64,000 nucleotides of DNA from Exobacillus caeni. Its GTDB lineage: Bacteria; Bacillota; Bacilli; Bacillales; Guptibacillaceae. The notes under the pieces were generated by a model that was not told the origin of the DNA, ran no database searches, and worked only from the letters and a program-made list of their open reading frames with translations. The stretch is taken from NCBI RefSeq assembly GCF_005747095.1, contig NZ_SWLG01000011.1, positions 80,571-144,570 on the forward strand, read 5' to 3'. The translations under genes were made by a program, and so were the position numbers. This document shows positions 1-9,688 of the stretch, in pieces. Each line of letters begins with the position of its first letter. Position 1 is the first letter of the stretch.

Positions 1-536
1 TTATCTACGAAAACACAGGGAAGTTCTATTTTATGGAAATGAATACTCGAATCCAGGTTGAACACCCGGTTACTGAAATGGTCACTGGAATCGATCTGAT
101 CAAAGAGCAGATAAAGGTAGCCGGAGGAGAGAAGCTTGCTTACAAACAAGAAGACATCACGTTTAACGGCTGGGCAATAGAATGCCGAATAAACGCTGAA
201 GATCCCGATAAAAAGTTTATGCCTTCTCCAGGCCATGTAGAAATGTATCTTCCTCCAGGCGGATTAGGTGTGAGGGTCGATTCTGCAGTTTATCCAGGCT
301 ATGATATCCTGCCTTTCTATGATTCCATGGTCGCAAAGTTGATCACTTATGGTGAAACAAGAGACGAAGCGATCGCTCGAATGAAAAGAGCACTAAGTGA
401 GTTTGTAGTCGAAGGAAAAGGAGTTAAGACTACAATACCTTTCCATATGAGATTATTGGATCATGAAAAGTTTGTGAGCGGGGACTTCAATACAAAATTT
501 TTAGAGATATACGATTTGACCGACAAGTCTTCATAA
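1..536 (+). CDS. accC: Acetyl-CoA carboxylase biotin carboxylase subunit (3' part)
   Basis: Carboxylates biotin on BCCP using ATP and bicarbonate, the first step of fatty acid synthesis. The reading frame is open from base 3, so the gene enters from outside the window; 177 C-terminal residues are present. The biotin carboxylase signature [15 protein letters not shown] lies near the left edge and holds the conserved Asn, Arg and Glu of the active site; the rest is the C-terminal biotin carboxylase domain. yqhY follows 21 bp after the stop, the usual Bacillus order. It could also supply carboxybiotin to the carboxyltransferase at 33128, which has no biotin carboxylase beside it; that is inference. 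Confidence 0.95.
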   Translation, partial: IYENTGKFYFMEMNTRIQVEHPVTEMVTGIDLIKEQIKVAGGEKLAYKQEDITFNGWAIECRINAEDPDKKFMPSPGHVEMYLPPGGLGVRVDSAVYPGYDILPFYDSMVAKLITYGETRDEAIARMKRALSEFVVEGKGVKTTIPFHMRLLDHEKFVSGDFNTKFLEIYDLTDKSS

Positions 537-557
537 TCCCTGTTGGAGGTGTTTTGC

Positions 558-953
558 ATGAATGAAATGCAATCTTTTGAAATGGAAGAGCATGAGACTG
601 GACTTGGAAAAGTTGAGATTTCACCTGAAGTGATCGAAGTGATCGGAAGCATTGCTGCTTCTGAAGTAGATGGAGTAGCCGCAATGAGAGGAAACTTTGC
701 CTCTGGCGTCGCCGAGCGGCTCGGACGGAAGAACCACGGCAAGGGCGTTAAAGTGGAACTGGGGGAAGAAGGGATAACCCTTGATATCTATGTGGTAGTC
801 ACATATGGTCTTTCCATCCCTGAAACAGGAACACAAATTCAGGATAACGTGCGCCAGGCTCTATTAACAATGACGGCACTTGATGTAAGTGCAATTAACA
901 TCCATGTAGTCGGAATCACATTTGACAAGCAGGAAGATGAGGATAACGAATGA
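558..953 (+). CDS. yqhY: Asp23/Gls24 family protein YqhY
   Basis: A 131-residue Asp23/Gls24 (DUF322) protein, without signal peptide or membrane segment. The family core VEISPEVIEVIGSIAASEVD is near the N terminus and the C terminus is acidic. The start is the ATG at 558, 9 bp after a strong GGAGGTG; an in-frame TTG at 543 overlaps that site and is not favoured. In B. subtilis YqhY sits beside accBC and is linked genetically to acetyl-CoA carboxylase activity; the same neighbourhood is seen here. The biochemical role of the family is not settled. Confidence 0.9.
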   Translation: MNEMQSFEMEEHETGLGKVEISPEVIEVIGSIAASEVDGVAAMRGNFASGVAERLGRKNHGKGVKVELGEEGITLDIYVVVTYGLSIPETGTQIQDNVRQALLTMTALDVSAINIHVVGITFDKQEDEDNE

Positions 954-960
954 TCATAAA

Positions 961-995
961 AGCAAAGGGTGGATCAAGCCCTTTGCTTTTTATAT
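961..995 (+). terminator. Rho-independent terminator after yqhY
   Basis: Perfect stem AGCAAAGGG/CCCTTTGCT with a 9-nt loop followed by TTTTTAT. It closes the accBC-yqhY unit and separates it from nusB. Confidence 0.85.
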
Positions 996-1151
996 TTTGT
1001 TAGGGGCATGAAACCGGGAGTGATCCGTAAATAATAAATAAAAAGATCCTCTATGCGTTCGGGTATGAAACATCCCTTAACTGTTTTCTTAAAGGGGTTT
1101 ATGCTATTATCATAGGGTAGAGCTAACATAGGAGTATAAAGGAGATTAATT

Positions 1152-1538
1152 ATGAAAAGAAGAATTGCAAGAGAAAAAGCGGTCCAATCTTTGTTCCAGG
1201 TTGGAGTTTCTGGCACAGAGCCTGATGAGGCTATTCAAAATGTTTTAGAGGAACAGCCCTCGGACGATTTTTTGAATGCACTCGTTCATGGAACAGTTAG
1301 CCATCTTGATCAAATCGATTCCAATATTAAAGAGCACCTTGAAAACTGGGATTTTAGCAGGATTGGCAATGTAGACCGTGCGATTCTTAGAATGGCTGTG
1401 TATGAAATGGACTATATGGAGGAAATTCCTGTTAAAGTAACGATGAATGAGGCGATAGAGTTGGCAAAATCATTTGGAGGAGAGGAATCAGGGCGTTTTG
1501 TAAACGGCGTGTTGTCACGGATCATTAAAGAGAAATAA
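1152..1538 (+). CDS. nusB: Transcription antitermination factor NusB
   Basis: A 128-residue all-helical RNA-binding protein that binds boxA with NusE/S10 and supports antitermination of rRNA operons. The family hallmarks are present: an N-terminal RREKAVQSLFQ-like helix (RRIAREKAVQSLFQ), VDRAILRMAVYEM in the middle and a C-terminal SGRFVNGVLSRI. A GGAG site precedes the ATG. It opens a run of genes on the plus strand (folD, xseA, xseB, ispA) with gaps of 16 bp or less. An extended -10 (TGCTATTAT, about 1105-1113) upstream may be its promoter. Confidence 0.95.
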   Translation: MKRRIAREKAVQSLFQVGVSGTEPDEAIQNVLEEQPSDDFLNALVHGTVSHLDQIDSNIKEHLENWDFSRIGNVDRAILRMAVYEMDYMEEIPVKVTMNEAIELAKSFGGEESGRFVNGVLSRIIKEK

Positions 1539-1553
1539 TGAGGAGGAGTTCAT

Positions 1554-2426
1554 ATGGCTGCTGAACTAATATTGGGCAAAGAACTTGCAAAGGAAAAAAG
1601 AGAGCAAATAAAACATGAAGTTGCAGAGCTGAAGGAAAAAGGAGTCAAGCCTGGATTAGCTGTCATTCTTATTGGTGAGGATCCAGCTTCACAGACTTAC
1701 GTGAATTCAAAAGCAAAAGCCTGTGAAAAAGCAGGGATGCATTCTGAAGTCTATCGTATGGACGACTCGGTTTCACAGCAAGAACTGTTGGAAAAAATCG
1801 ATGAGTTAAATGAAAATAACGCGATTCATGGGATTCTAGTTCAATTGCCTTTACCTGAGCATATTTCTGAGAAAGCTGTTATCCATCGTATTATTCCGGA
1901 AAAAGATGTAGACGGCTTCCACCCGATCAACGCCGGGAAATTAATGATAGGTGAAGATGGCTTTGTACCATGTACACCACTCGGGGTACTTGAGATGGTA
2001 AAGTCCAAAGGGATACCGATCGAAGGCAAACATGTGGTAGTCATCGGCAGAAGCAATATTGTAGGTAAACCGGCAGGACAATTATTTTTGCGTGAAAATG
2101 CTACTGTCACGTACTGCCATTCCAGGACAGCCAACATGAAAGAGATTGCTAAACAGGCGGATATTCTGATCGTTGCGGTTGGAAGAGCGAATATGATCGG
2201 GGCTGAATATGTAAAAAATGGAGCGGTTGTGCTTGATGTCGGTATAAACCGTCTGGATAATGGAAAACTTTGCGGCGATGTTGATTTTGAAGAAGTGAAG
2301 GAAATTGCTTCATATATCACGCCTGTGCCTGGCGGAGTTGGGCCGATGACCATTACAATGTTGCTGCATAACACAGTAAAGTCAGCCAAAAATACATTAA
2401 AAGAAAATCAGGCATCAATTTATTAA
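1554..2426 (+). CDS. folD: Methylenetetrahydrofolate dehydrogenase/cyclohydrolase FolD
   Basis: Bifunctional cytosolic enzyme interconverting 5,10-methylene-, 5,10-methenyl- and 10-formyl-tetrahydrofolate with NADP. The 290 residues are the normal length. Seen: [13 protein letters not shown] with the catalytic Tyr and Lys, [19 protein letters not shown], the dinucleotide-binding GRSNIVGKP and the C-terminal signature PGGVGPMT. Starts at ATG after AGGAGGAG, 15 bp after nusB, and is followed 12 bp later by xseA. Confidence 0.97.
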   Translation: MAAELILGKELAKEKREQIKHEVAELKEKGVKPGLAVILIGEDPASQTYVNSKAKACEKAGMHSEVYRMDDSVSQQELLEKIDELNENNAIHGILVQLPLPEHISEKAVIHRIIPEKDVDGFHPINAGKLMIGEDGFVPCTPLGVLEMVKSKGIPIEGKHVVVIGRSNIVGKPAGQLFLRENATVTYCHSRTANMKEIAKQADILIVAVGRANMIGAEYVKNGAVVLDVGINRLDNGKLCGDVDFEEVKEIASYITPVPGGVGPMTITMLLHNTVKSAKNTLKENQASIY

Positions 2427-2438
2427 GGAGTTTTACAT

Positions 2439-3797
2439 ATGGACCAGAACCGCTACATAACGGTTACTGCATTAACACGACATATTAAACGAAAGCTTGA
2501 AACGGATGATAGACTCCAAAATGTGTGGATACGTGGGGAACTTTCTAATTTTAAAGTCCACAGCCGCGGCCATATGTATTTTACGTTAAAGGATGAATGT
2601 TCCAGAATCCAATCCGTCATGTTTGCAGGCAATAACCGCTTCTTAAAATTCCGTCCCGAAAGCGGGATGAAGGTGCTGATCAGAGGAGAAGTTTCCGTTT
2701 ACGAACCCCATGGATCTTACCAGCTTTATGCAAAAGAGATGCAGCCAGACGGTATAGGTAACCTCTATCTTGCCTATGAACAACTGAAAAAAAAGCTTGA
2801 ACTAGAGGGTCTGTTTGAAGATGCTTTGAAAAAGTCCATCCCAGCCTTCCCGAGGGAAATAGCTGTTGTTACTTCTCCAACCGGAGCTGCGGTCAGAGAC
2901 ATCATAACAACGGTAAAGCGAAGGTTCCCTGTTGCCCGGGTTACGGTGTTTCCTGTATTGGTACAGGGAGGAAATGCTGCACCCTCCATTGCAAAAGCGA
3001 TTCATAGAGCAAATGAAACTGGTGGCTATGATGTTCTTATTGTTGGGCGCGGTGGCGGATCGATCGAGGAGTTATGGGCGTTTAATGAAGAAATAGTGGC
3101 AAGGAGCATCCATCTGTCCCAGATTCCGGTTATTTCTGCTGTCGGCCATGAAACGGATTTTACGATTGCAGATTTTGTTGCAGACCTTAGAGCTCCGACT
3201 CCAACCGGAGCTGCTGAACTTGCAGTTCCGAGCCTAAAGGAACTGTATGACCGGCTTGTGCAAAGAAAGCACCGGTTGCTTAGAGTTTCTAAAGAAAGAC
3301 TTCGTAATGAACGGGAACGCTTGTCTACTTTGCAAAAGTCTTATGCTTTCCGTTATCCGCAGCAGCTTATCCGGCAGAAAGAACAGGAACTGGACCAACT
3401 TACTGAGCGGTTCAAGCGAGAACTGGCCCGACTGTATGTCCAAAAAAACGAAAAGTGGATACAAGCCACAAAGGATTTGCAGCGGAACCACCCTCAAAAA
3501 AAGCTCCAGGAAGCACTGGAAAAACATTCCGACCTTACTGGCTCGCTCACAAAAGAAATGGGAAAAGTTCTGAAAGAAAAACAGTTTGCCTTTCATCAGT
3601 CCCTGGCAAAACTGAACGCTTTAAGCCCTTTAAAGGTAATGGAAAGAGGATATAATCTTGCTTATGTGAATGAAGATACGTTGGTTAAATCTGTTAAACA
3701 AGTATCACCGGGTGATGCAGTTAAGTTACAGGTTCAAGACGGTACTATTGATTGCCAGGTATGGGGAATCGAGGAGAGTGAAAGAAATGGAAGATAA
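2439..3797 (+). CDS. xseA: Exodeoxyribonuclease VII large subunit
   Basis: Catalytic subunit of exonuclease VII, which degrades single-stranded DNA from both ends to short oligonucleotides. 452 residues: an N-terminal OB fold ([20 protein letters not shown]), then the nuclease core with [29 protein letters not shown] and [20 protein letters not shown], and a long coiled-coil region (about residues 270-400) that binds the small subunits. The 3' end overlaps xseB by 11 bp, consistent with translational coupling of the two subunits. Confidence 0.96.
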   Translation: MDQNRYITVTALTRHIKRKLETDDRLQNVWIRGELSNFKVHSRGHMYFTLKDECSRIQSVMFAGNNRFLKFRPESGMKVLIRGEVSVYEPHGSYQLYAKEMQPDGIGNLYLAYEQLKKKLELEGLFEDALKKSIPAFPREIAVVTSPTGAAVRDIITTVKRRFPVARVTVFPVLVQGGNAAPSIAKAIHRANETGGYDVLIVGRGGGSIEELWAFNEEIVARSIHLSQIPVISAVGHETDFTIADFVADLRAPTPTGAAELAVPSLKELYDRLVQRKHRLLRVSKERLRNERERLSTLQKSYAFRYPQQLIRQKEQELDQLTERFKRELARLYVQKNEKWIQATKDLQRNHPQKKLQEALEKHSDLTGSLTKEMGKVLKEKQFAFHQSLAKLNALSPLKVMERGYNLAYVNEDTLVKSVKQVSPGDAVKLQVQDGTIDCQVWGIEESERNGR

Positions 3798-4026
3798 AAA
3801 GAAAGAATTAAGTTTTGAAGAAGCGATGGAAAAATTAGAGGAAATCGTTGATTCTTTAGAAGAAGGAAACGTTCCTTTGGAAAAAGCGATTTCCCTTTTT
3901 CAGGATGGGATGAATCTTTCGAATTTATGCCATGAAAAACTACAGTCGATCGAAGGGAAGATGGACCAAATCCTGGGGGAGGATGGAGAACTAAAACCAT
4001 TTGCAATTCAGGAGGATGAATCGTGA
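3787..4026 (+). CDS. xseB: Exodeoxyribonuclease VII small subunit
   Basis: A 79-residue helical protein; several copies bind the coiled coil of XseA. The family motif [20 protein letters not shown] is near the N terminus. The chosen ATG at 3787 has GAGGAGAG upstream; an in-frame extension further 5' would only re-read xseA sequence. Its TGA overlaps the GTG of ispA (GTGA), so xseA, xseB and ispA are all coupled. Confidence 0.95.
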   Translation: MEDKKKELSFEEAMEKLEEIVDSLEEGNVPLEKAISLFQDGMNLSNLCHEKLQSIEGKMDQILGEDGELKPFAIQEDES

Positions 4027-4907
4027 GCCAGGAATTCTCTGTTTTTTTGGAGCAGAAGAAAAGTTTGATCGAAACAAAATTGCATTCCTATGTAAAAGGT
4101 TTGGCGGTACCGGACGTCTTAAAAGAGTCAATGCTATATTCGCTAACCGCAGGTGGAAAGCGATTAAGGCCGGTTATGCTTCTTGCGACGATGGAAGCTC
4201 TCGGTGCTGGATCTGAAAACGGAATCCCGGTCGCGTGTGCAATTGAAATGATCCACACGTATTCGCTCGTGCACGATGATTTACCTGCAATGGATAATGA
4301 CGACCTAAGAAGAGGCAAGCCAACGAACCACAGGGTTTACGGGGAAGCGATGGCTATATTAGCCGGGGATGCGCTGTTAACCTACAGCTTTCAGATCGTC
4401 GCTGAGAGTGAATCGATTCCAGTAGACAAAAAAGCCGAACTGATCGCTTTGCTTGCTAAAGCTGCTGGGCCTGAAGGGATGGTAGGCGGACAGGCTGCTG
4501 ATCTAGAAGGGGAAGATAAAACGTTAAGCCTGGAAGAGCTGGAATATATTCACCATCATAAAACGGGCAAGCTGTTAGTTTATTCCATAATTGCTGGAGC
4601 ATTGTTGGCAAATGCAACTGACACCCAGCTAGATCATCTAAAGCAGTTCGCTTCCCATCTTGGCCTTGCCTTTCAAATAAGGGATGATATTCTTGATGTG
4701 GAAGGCGACCAGGAAAAATTGGGAAAACTGCCTGGAAGCGATCAATCAAATAAAAAAAGCACTTATCCTCAGCTGCTAACGATGGAAGGAGCAAAGAGGA
4801 AGCTTGATTTTCATGTTAACGAAGCTGTTAATGAACTGAAATCAGCTGGAGTGGAAGATACACAGCTAAAAGCAATCGCTGATTTTATTATAAAAAGAGA
4901 TCATTAA
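4023..4907 (+). CDS. ispA: Farnesyl diphosphate synthase (polyprenyl synthetase)
   Basis: Condenses isopentenyl diphosphate with dimethylallyl and geranyl diphosphate to make the C15 precursor of undecaprenyl and quinone side chains. 294 residues. The two aspartate-rich magnesium sites are visible: VHDDLPAMD (about residues 82-90) and the second, DDILD (about 223-227), plus GGKRLRP. The GTG start overlaps the xseB stop. The isoprenoid precursor gene dxs lies just beyond the OLE RNA and oapA, the arrangement reported for OLE-bearing Bacillaceae. Confidence 0.95.
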   Translation: MSQEFSVFLEQKKSLIETKLHSYVKGLAVPDVLKESMLYSLTAGGKRLRPVMLLATMEALGAGSENGIPVACAIEMIHTYSLVHDDLPAMDNDDLRRGKPTNHRVYGEAMAILAGDALLTYSFQIVAESESIPVDKKAELIALLAKAAGPEGMVGGQAADLEGEDKTLSLEELEYIHHHKTGKLLVYSIIAGALLANATDTQLDHLKQFASHLGLAFQIRDDILDVEGDQEKLGKLPGSDQSNKKSTYPQLLTMEGAKRKLDFHVNEAVNELKSAGVEDTQLKAIADFIIKRDH

Positions 4908-4917
4908 TACTCCGTAT

Positions 4918-4946
4918 TTGAGAATTACCCCAAAATATGATATAGT
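4918..4946 (+). promoter_or_regulatory. Candidate sigma-A promoter for OLE RNA
   Basis: TTGAGA (4918-4923), a 17-bp spacer and TATAGT (4941-4946) place a transcript start near 4953, about 8 nt before the closing helix of the OLE RNA. It begins 10 bp after the ispA stop codon. Position and spacing are seen; activity is inferred. Confidence 0.6.
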
Positions 4947-4952
4947 TATTAT

Positions 4953-5566
4953 ACATTCAAGAGTGGTGCAGTATTCTAGTCGATCCGTCATTCCTGAAGG
5001 CGGGCCTAAAAATCCGCCAAAGGGCACATCGATGAAGTTCCTTGTGTTGGCTTGAGCCGCCCAGGCTTGGGTCAATGCTGGGAGTTAAGGTCGCAGGGCG
5101 ATCCACAAAGGCATGTGGGCGTTGACCCTGCTTCCGCGGAGGCCCATTATTGTAGTGTGAGGCGAAAGCTTAACAGTATGAAATGGGGTATGAACCTGTC
5201 TGGCAGCAAGAATTGACTGTGGACAGCGTAGCCTGCCTTGAGTGGAGTAGAGGGGATTATAGATTCTGGGAAAAAAGCAGCATGGCCAGCCGCTCTTTTC
5301 CTTCCACCTGTATGAAATCTACTCTGCAAAAGAGGCTAGGGAATGCTCAGGATTGCTGAGGAAAACTCCTAGACTGTTCCGTAAGACGCTTAAAGGGGAT
5401 TATAGTGCGGACTAAGTGGTAATCCAGTCTAGCTGTTGGCGACAACGCTAAGAGGGATGTAAAGGGAAACCGCCGGAATGGCGACATTCGGGTATCCCTC
5501 TGGGAAAACCTACTGGACCTAAGCCGCAGTCTTTACTCTTTAGGCGACCACTCTCGTACATAATGT
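4953..5566 (+). ncRNA. ole: OLE RNA (ornate, large, extremophilic RNA)
   Basis: A roughly 600-nt non-coding region between ispA and the oapA-dxs genes, the known genomic position of OLE RNA. Its ends pair: GAGTGGT (4961-4967) with ACCACTC (5547-5553). Between them are many short helices, GNRA-like and purine-rich loops (for example CCGCCGGAATGGCG around 5470) and blocks such as GATCCGTCATTCCTGAAGG near 4981 that I recognise from the OLE family (Rfam RF01071). No reading frame here has a ribosome site or codon bias. OLE RNAs form a membrane RNP with OapA, the product of the next gene; in Bacillus halodurans the RNP is needed for tolerance to ethanol, cold and magnesium stress. Exact ends are estimated from the closing helix and candidate promoter. 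A covariance-model search would settle it. Confidence 0.92.
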
Positions 5567-5590
5567 TAGTGATTAAAGCAAGGAGAATAT

Positions 5591-6184
5591 ATGAAAAGTT
5601 CGACCATTAAATCCATAAATTGGAGTTTAGCTATTGCCGTTATCACATTAGTGTTAGCGGCTATTTTTTCAATTATATCAACCGCGATGTTAAGCGGCGT
5701 TTCCTGGGCAATCGGCATGCTAATCGTTTTTGCCATTGTCCTTGTTGGCGTTGTTTTTGATATCGTAGGAGTAGCATCTACTGCGGCTGATGAGACGCCG
5801 TTCCATGCGATGGCTTCAGAGCGTTTAAACGGAGCGAAGCAGGCAATTTTCATCGTGCGTAATGCAGATCGAGTAGCGAGTTTTTGCAACGACGTAATCG
5901 GAGATATTTCTGGTATCGTCAGTGGCACAGCTGCAGCGGCAGTTGTGTTTCAGCTGAGTATCCAATTTGGGCATGGAGATGGTTCCATATTTCAAAATGT
6001 TGTGTCTATTATGTTTACCAGTGTTGTAGCAGCTCTGACTGTTGGAGGGAAAGCCCTGGGAAAGAGTTTTGCGATCCACTTTTCAACTGGTATAATTTAT
6101 CAAGTCGGCCGTTTGCTTTATTTTGTTGAACAAACGTTTAAAATAAAGATTACAACCTCTAAGAAAAAACGGAAATCGAAATGA
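5591..6184 (+). CDS. oapA: OLE-associated membrane protein OapA
   Basis: A 197-residue integral membrane protein directly downstream of the OLE RNA, as in B. halodurans, where OapA binds OLE RNA and anchors it to the membrane. Four hydrophobic segments are apparent (about residues 11-32, 40-65, 108-130 and 140-160). The stretch [20 protein letters not shown] resembles the DUF21/CNNM magnesium-transporter-like domain. The tail is strongly basic (KKKRKSK), suitable for RNA contact. It starts at ATG after AAGGAG and is 16 bp upstream of dxs. RNA binding is family knowledge, not visible here. Confidence 0.9.
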   Translation: MKSSTIKSINWSLAIAVITLVLAAIFSIISTAMLSGVSWAIGMLIVFAIVLVGVVFDIVGVASTAADETPFHAMASERLNGAKQAIFIVRNADRVASFCNDVIGDISGIVSGTAAAAVVFQLSIQFGHGDGSIFQNVVSIMFTSVVAALTVGGKALGKSFAIHFSTGIIYQVGRLLYFVEQTFKIKITTSKKKRKSK

Positions 6185-6200
6185 AGGGGAGGAAGTTCCC

Positions 6201-8093
6201 GTGGATCTAGAGCAGATTAAAGACCCCGGTTTTTTAAAGGATTGCAATAATGACGAACTTACCGCACTTGCGGCAGAGGTTCGAGAATTTTTGATTGAAA
6301 AACTATCTGCAACTGGCGGCCATCTTGGGCCGAATCTTGGTGTGGTAGAGCTTACACTTGCATTGCATAAGTATTTTGACAGTCCTAAAGATAAATTGAT
6401 CTGGGATGTCGGACACCAGGCGTACGTCCATAAAATTTTAACAGGACGTGCAGGGCAATTCGAAAGCCTGCGGCAGTATAAAGGACTCTGTGGTTTTCCA
6501 AAAAGATGTGAAAGTGAACATGATGTTTGGGAAACTGGCCACAGTTCCACTTCTCTGTCTGCGGCAATGGGAATGGCTGCTGCACGCGATATGAAAGGAA
6601 CCGATGAGAAGATCGTTCCGATTATAGGGGATGGAGCTTTAACCGGAGGGATGGCGCTTGAAGCCTTAAACCATATCGGCCATGAGCAAAAGGATATTAC
6701 TGTTATTTTAAATGATAATGAAATGAGCATAGCTCCAAATGTAGGAGCGTTGCATAACGTCCTCGGGCGATTAAGAACGGCCGGAAAATACCATAAAGCA
6801 AAAGATGAACTTGAGTATTTGCTAAAGAAAATACCTGCTTTTGGTGGTAAACTCGCTTCAACCGCAGAGCGTGTAAAAGACGCGTTGAAATATATGCTTG
6901 TTTCTGGAATCTTTTTTGAAGAACTCGGCTTTACGTATTTAGGACCAGTTGACGGGCACGATTTTGAAGACCTGGCAGATAACATAAAGTATGCAAAGAA
7001 AACAAAAGGCCCTGTCCTTGTCCATGTTATTACAAAAAAAGGTAAAGGATACCATCCTGCAGAAAATGATCTGGTAGGAACCTGGCATGGCCCCGGTCCT
7101 TATAAAATTGAATCCGGGGAGTCTTTAAAGCCTAAATCGGCTGCTCCTGGATATAGCAAGGTGGTTAGTGAAACAGTACGGAAGCTTGCAGAAAAAGATA
7201 ATCGCATCGCGGTAATCACGCCAGCAATGACAGTGGGTTCAAAATGGGAGGCTTTTGGCGAGGAATTTCCGGATCGCCTGTTTGATGTGGGAATTGCAGA
7301 ACAGCATGCTGCCACAATGGCGGCAGGACTTGCGACTCAGGATATGAAGCCGGTACTTTCCATCTATTCAACATTTTTACAACGTGCATATGATCAGGTT
7401 GTGCATGATATTTGCCGCCAAAATCTGAATGTTTTTATCGCGATTGACAGGGCTGGATTGGTAGGAGCTGATGGTGAAACGCATCAAGGCGTGTTTGATG
7501 TCGCGTTTTTGAGGAGTCTTCCCAATATGGTGATTATGATGGGAAAAGATGAAAATGAACTTCAGCATATGGTTTATACCGCCCATCAATATAATGGAGG
7601 GCCAATAGCTGTCCGATATCCAAGAGGAAACGGCTACGGTGTCCAAATGGAAGAACAGTTGAAAGCAATTCCAATCGGAAAATGGGAAGTTGTTAAAGAC
7701 GGAACGGATGCTGCCATCCTTTCTTTTGGTCCTTTGTTAAAAGAAATGGAAAAAGCAGCAGAGGTTTTAGAGCGAGATGGTATCTCTGTTAAAGTAATAA
7801 ATTCTCGGTTTATAAAGCCTCTTGATGAAGAGATGTTATCCGACCTTGCTTCTAAGAATATTCCTATCCTGACCGTGGAAGAATCGACACTGCAGGGCGG
7901 CTTTGGCAGTGCAGTATTGGAATATATGCAGGAATCAGGAAACCAGGGAGCTGTGGTGAACCGGCTGGGTATTCCGGATGAGTTTATTGAACATGGCAGT
8001 GTCAATGAGCTTCTTCGAGAAATAGGATTAACAGTTGAGGATGTTGTTCAAAAGGTGAAAACAATGGTTCCAGCTAAACGACAAAGGGCATGA
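6201..8093 (+). CDS. dxs: 1-deoxy-D-xylulose-5-phosphate synthase
   Basis: Thiamine diphosphate enzyme joining pyruvate and glyceraldehyde 3-phosphate, the first step of the MEP isoprenoid pathway. 630 residues, typical. Seen: [16 protein letters not shown] with the essential His, [15 protein letters not shown], the ThDP motif [15 protein letters not shown]...NDNEMS and, in the pyrimidine domain, [15 protein letters not shown] and [17 protein letters not shown] start after GGGGAGGAAG. Lies between oapA and tlyA. Confidence 0.97.
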   Translation: MDLEQIKDPGFLKDCNNDELTALAAEVREFLIEKLSATGGHLGPNLGVVELTLALHKYFDSPKDKLIWDVGHQAYVHKILTGRAGQFESLRQYKGLCGFPKRCESEHDVWETGHSSTSLSAAMGMAAARDMKGTDEKIVPIIGDGALTGGMALEALNHIGHEQKDITVILNDNEMSIAPNVGALHNVLGRLRTAGKYHKAKDELEYLLKKIPAFGGKLASTAERVKDALKYMLVSGIFFEELGFTYLGPVDGHDFEDLADNIKYAKKTKGPVLVHVITKKGKGYHPAENDLVGTWHGPGPYKIESGESLKPKSAAPGYSKVVSETVRKLAEKDNRIAVITPAMTVGSKWEAFGEEFPDRLFDVGIAEQHAATMAAGLATQDMKPVLSIYSTFLQRAYDQVVHDICRQNLNVFIAIDRAGLVGADGETHQGVFDVAFLRSLPNMVIMMGKDENELQHMVYTAHQYNGGPIAVRYPRGNGYGVQMEEQLKAIPIGKWEVVKDGTDAAILSFGPLLKEMEKAAEVLERDGISVKVINSRFIKPLDEEMLSDLASKNIPILTVEESTLQGGFGSAVLEYMQESGNQGAVVNRLGIPDEFIEHGSVNELLREIGLTVEDVVQKVKTMVPAKRQRA

Positions 8094-8097
8094 TCAA

Positions 8098-8916
8098 ATG
8101 GCAAAAAAAGAACGAGCGGATGTTCTCTTAGTACAAAGAGGATTAATCGACACGAGAGAAAAAGCCAAACGGGCTATTATGGCCGGACAAGTCTATACAT
8201 TACACGAACGTATAGACAAGCCGGGCACTAAGATAGAAATAGATTCAGATCTACACATAAAAGGGGAAACACTTCGCTATGTTGGAAGAGGCGGTCTAAA
8301 ATTAGAAAAGGCTATATCTGAATTTGAGTTAAACCTCGAAGACAGAACGGTGATTGATATCGGCTCTTCAACAGGCGGTTTTACGGATTGCGCTCTACAA
8401 AACGGAGCAAAACTAGTCTATGCAGTTGATGTTGGGTATAATCAGCTGGCATGGAAGCTTCGGCAGGACCCAAGGGTTGTAGTCATGGAACGGACGAATT
8501 TTCGCTATGTGACATCCGAAGATTTAAAGCAGGATCAGCCTGATTTCGCTACCATTGATGTTTCTTTTATTTCGCTTCGACTTATTCTCCCTGTTTTGAA
8601 AACAGTTCTAGCTTCTAAAGGGGAAGTGGTTGCTCTAGTAAAACCTCAGTTTGAAGCGGGGAAAGAAGATGTGGGAAAGAAAGGGATTGTTAAAGATCCC
8701 AGGATCCACAGAAGGGTTCTCGAGGAGATGGTTGAGTTTGCAAAAAAACAAAGTTATAAAGTGAAAAGCTTATCTTTTTCGCCTATCACTGGCGGGGAAG
8801 GAAATATCGAATTTTTACTTTATCTCCAGTGGGATGGCGAAGATGAAACAACAGAAACTGATTCGATCAATGTTGAGGAAGTAGTTCAGAACGCACACGA
8901 AAACTTTAAAGGATAA
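8098..8916 (+). CDS. tlyA: TlyA family rRNA methyltransferase (YqxC)
   Basis: Putative 2'-O-methyltransferase for rRNA. 272 residues: an N-terminal S4 RNA-binding domain (ERADVLLVQRGLIDTREKAK) followed by an FtsJ-like Rossmann domain with the SAM motif DIGSSTGGFTDCALQ and the catalytic-type KPQFEAG. It follows dxs after only 4 bp. In mycobacteria TlyA modifies 16S and 23S rRNA and affects capreomycin sensitivity; the Bacillus protein is less studied. Confidence 0.92.
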   Translation: MAKKERADVLLVQRGLIDTREKAKRAIMAGQVYTLHERIDKPGTKIEIDSDLHIKGETLRYVGRGGLKLEKAISEFELNLEDRTVIDIGSSTGGFTDCALQNGAKLVYAVDVGYNQLAWKLRQDPRVVVMERTNFRYVTSEDLKQDQPDFATIDVSFISLRLILPVLKTVLASKGEVVALVKPQFEAGKEDVGKKGIVKDPRIHRRVLEEMVEFAKKQSYKVKSLSFSPITGGEGNIEFLLYLQWDGEDETTETDSINVEEVVQNAHENFKG

Positions 8917-8922
8917 TCAGTG

Positions 8923-8947
8923 GGATACATATACATGTATCCTTTTT
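8923..8947 (+). terminator. Terminator after tlyA
   Basis: GGATACAT/ATGTATCC stem with a 4-nt loop followed by TTTTTG, between tlyA and ahrC. Confidence 0.8.
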
Positions 8948-9197
8948 GTTTTGGCGAAATTATCTGTACATGAACAAATGGTGCTTTGCAACAAATCAGT
9001 CAAAAAACGTTGTTCACCGTGATGCTTTATGCTAGGATTGTGACACAAAAACCAATTGGATTTGTTGACTAACAGCATATTTTTAGGATTATTAAACAAA
9101 ATTAGACAGTATAAGACTGTATAGATATACAAAAATATACAAATTGTTTATAATAAAAATAGAAATGAATGTTTGACATACGGCAAGGGGGCCAAAA

Positions 9198-9647
9198 ATG
9201 AATAAAGGGCAGCGTCATATAAAGATAAGGGAGCTAATTGCCAATTATGATATTGAGACGCAAGATGAATTAGTGTATTCCTTGAAAGAAGCAGGATTCA
9301 ACGTAACGCAGGCAACGGTTTCCAGAGACATAAAAGAGCTTCACCTTGTTAAGGTGCCAACGATGGATGGGCGATATAAATATAGCTTACCGGCTGATCA
9401 GCGTTTTAATCCTCTCCAAAAATTAAAACGCGCCTTAACAGATGCGTTTGTAAGCATTGACTATACGGACCACTTGATCGTTATGAAGACACTTCCAGGA
9501 AACGCCAATGCAATCGGTGCTTTGATTGATAATTTAGATTGGAACGAAGTGTTAGGCAATATTAGCGGTGATGATACTATTTTAATCATTTGCAGGAATA
9601 GAGAATTCTCCCCGGTAATTTCGCAGCGTTTTTTAGATATGCTATAA
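9198..9647 (+). CDS. argR: Arginine repressor/activator ArgR (AhrC)
   Basis: Hexameric arginine-responsive regulator that represses arginine synthesis and activates catabolism. 149 residues: N-terminal winged helix ([19 protein letters not shown], then [18 protein letters not shown], the ArgR signature) and a C-terminal oligomerisation/arginine-binding domain with [15 protein letters not shown] and [10 protein letters not shown]. The start ATG follows AAGGGGG. The AT-rich 8950-9190 upstream holds its promoter, and an inverted repeat ACAGT-ATAAG-ACTGT near 9110 could be an operator. Confidence 0.95.
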   Translation: MNKGQRHIKIRELIANYDIETQDELVYSLKEAGFNVTQATVSRDIKELHLVKVPTMDGRYKYSLPADQRFNPLQKLKRALTDAFVSIDYTDHLIVMKTLPGNANAIGALIDNLDWNEVLGNISGDDTILIICRNREFSPVISQRFLDML

Positions 9648-9688
9648 GTTTAAATATTTTTAGGAATTACAGGATAAGGTGTGGTTAA

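Noticed and set aside
5147..5329. Open reading frames on the minus strand within the OLE region
   Set aside because: No ribosome site, poor codon pattern, and the interval is explained by the structured RNA.
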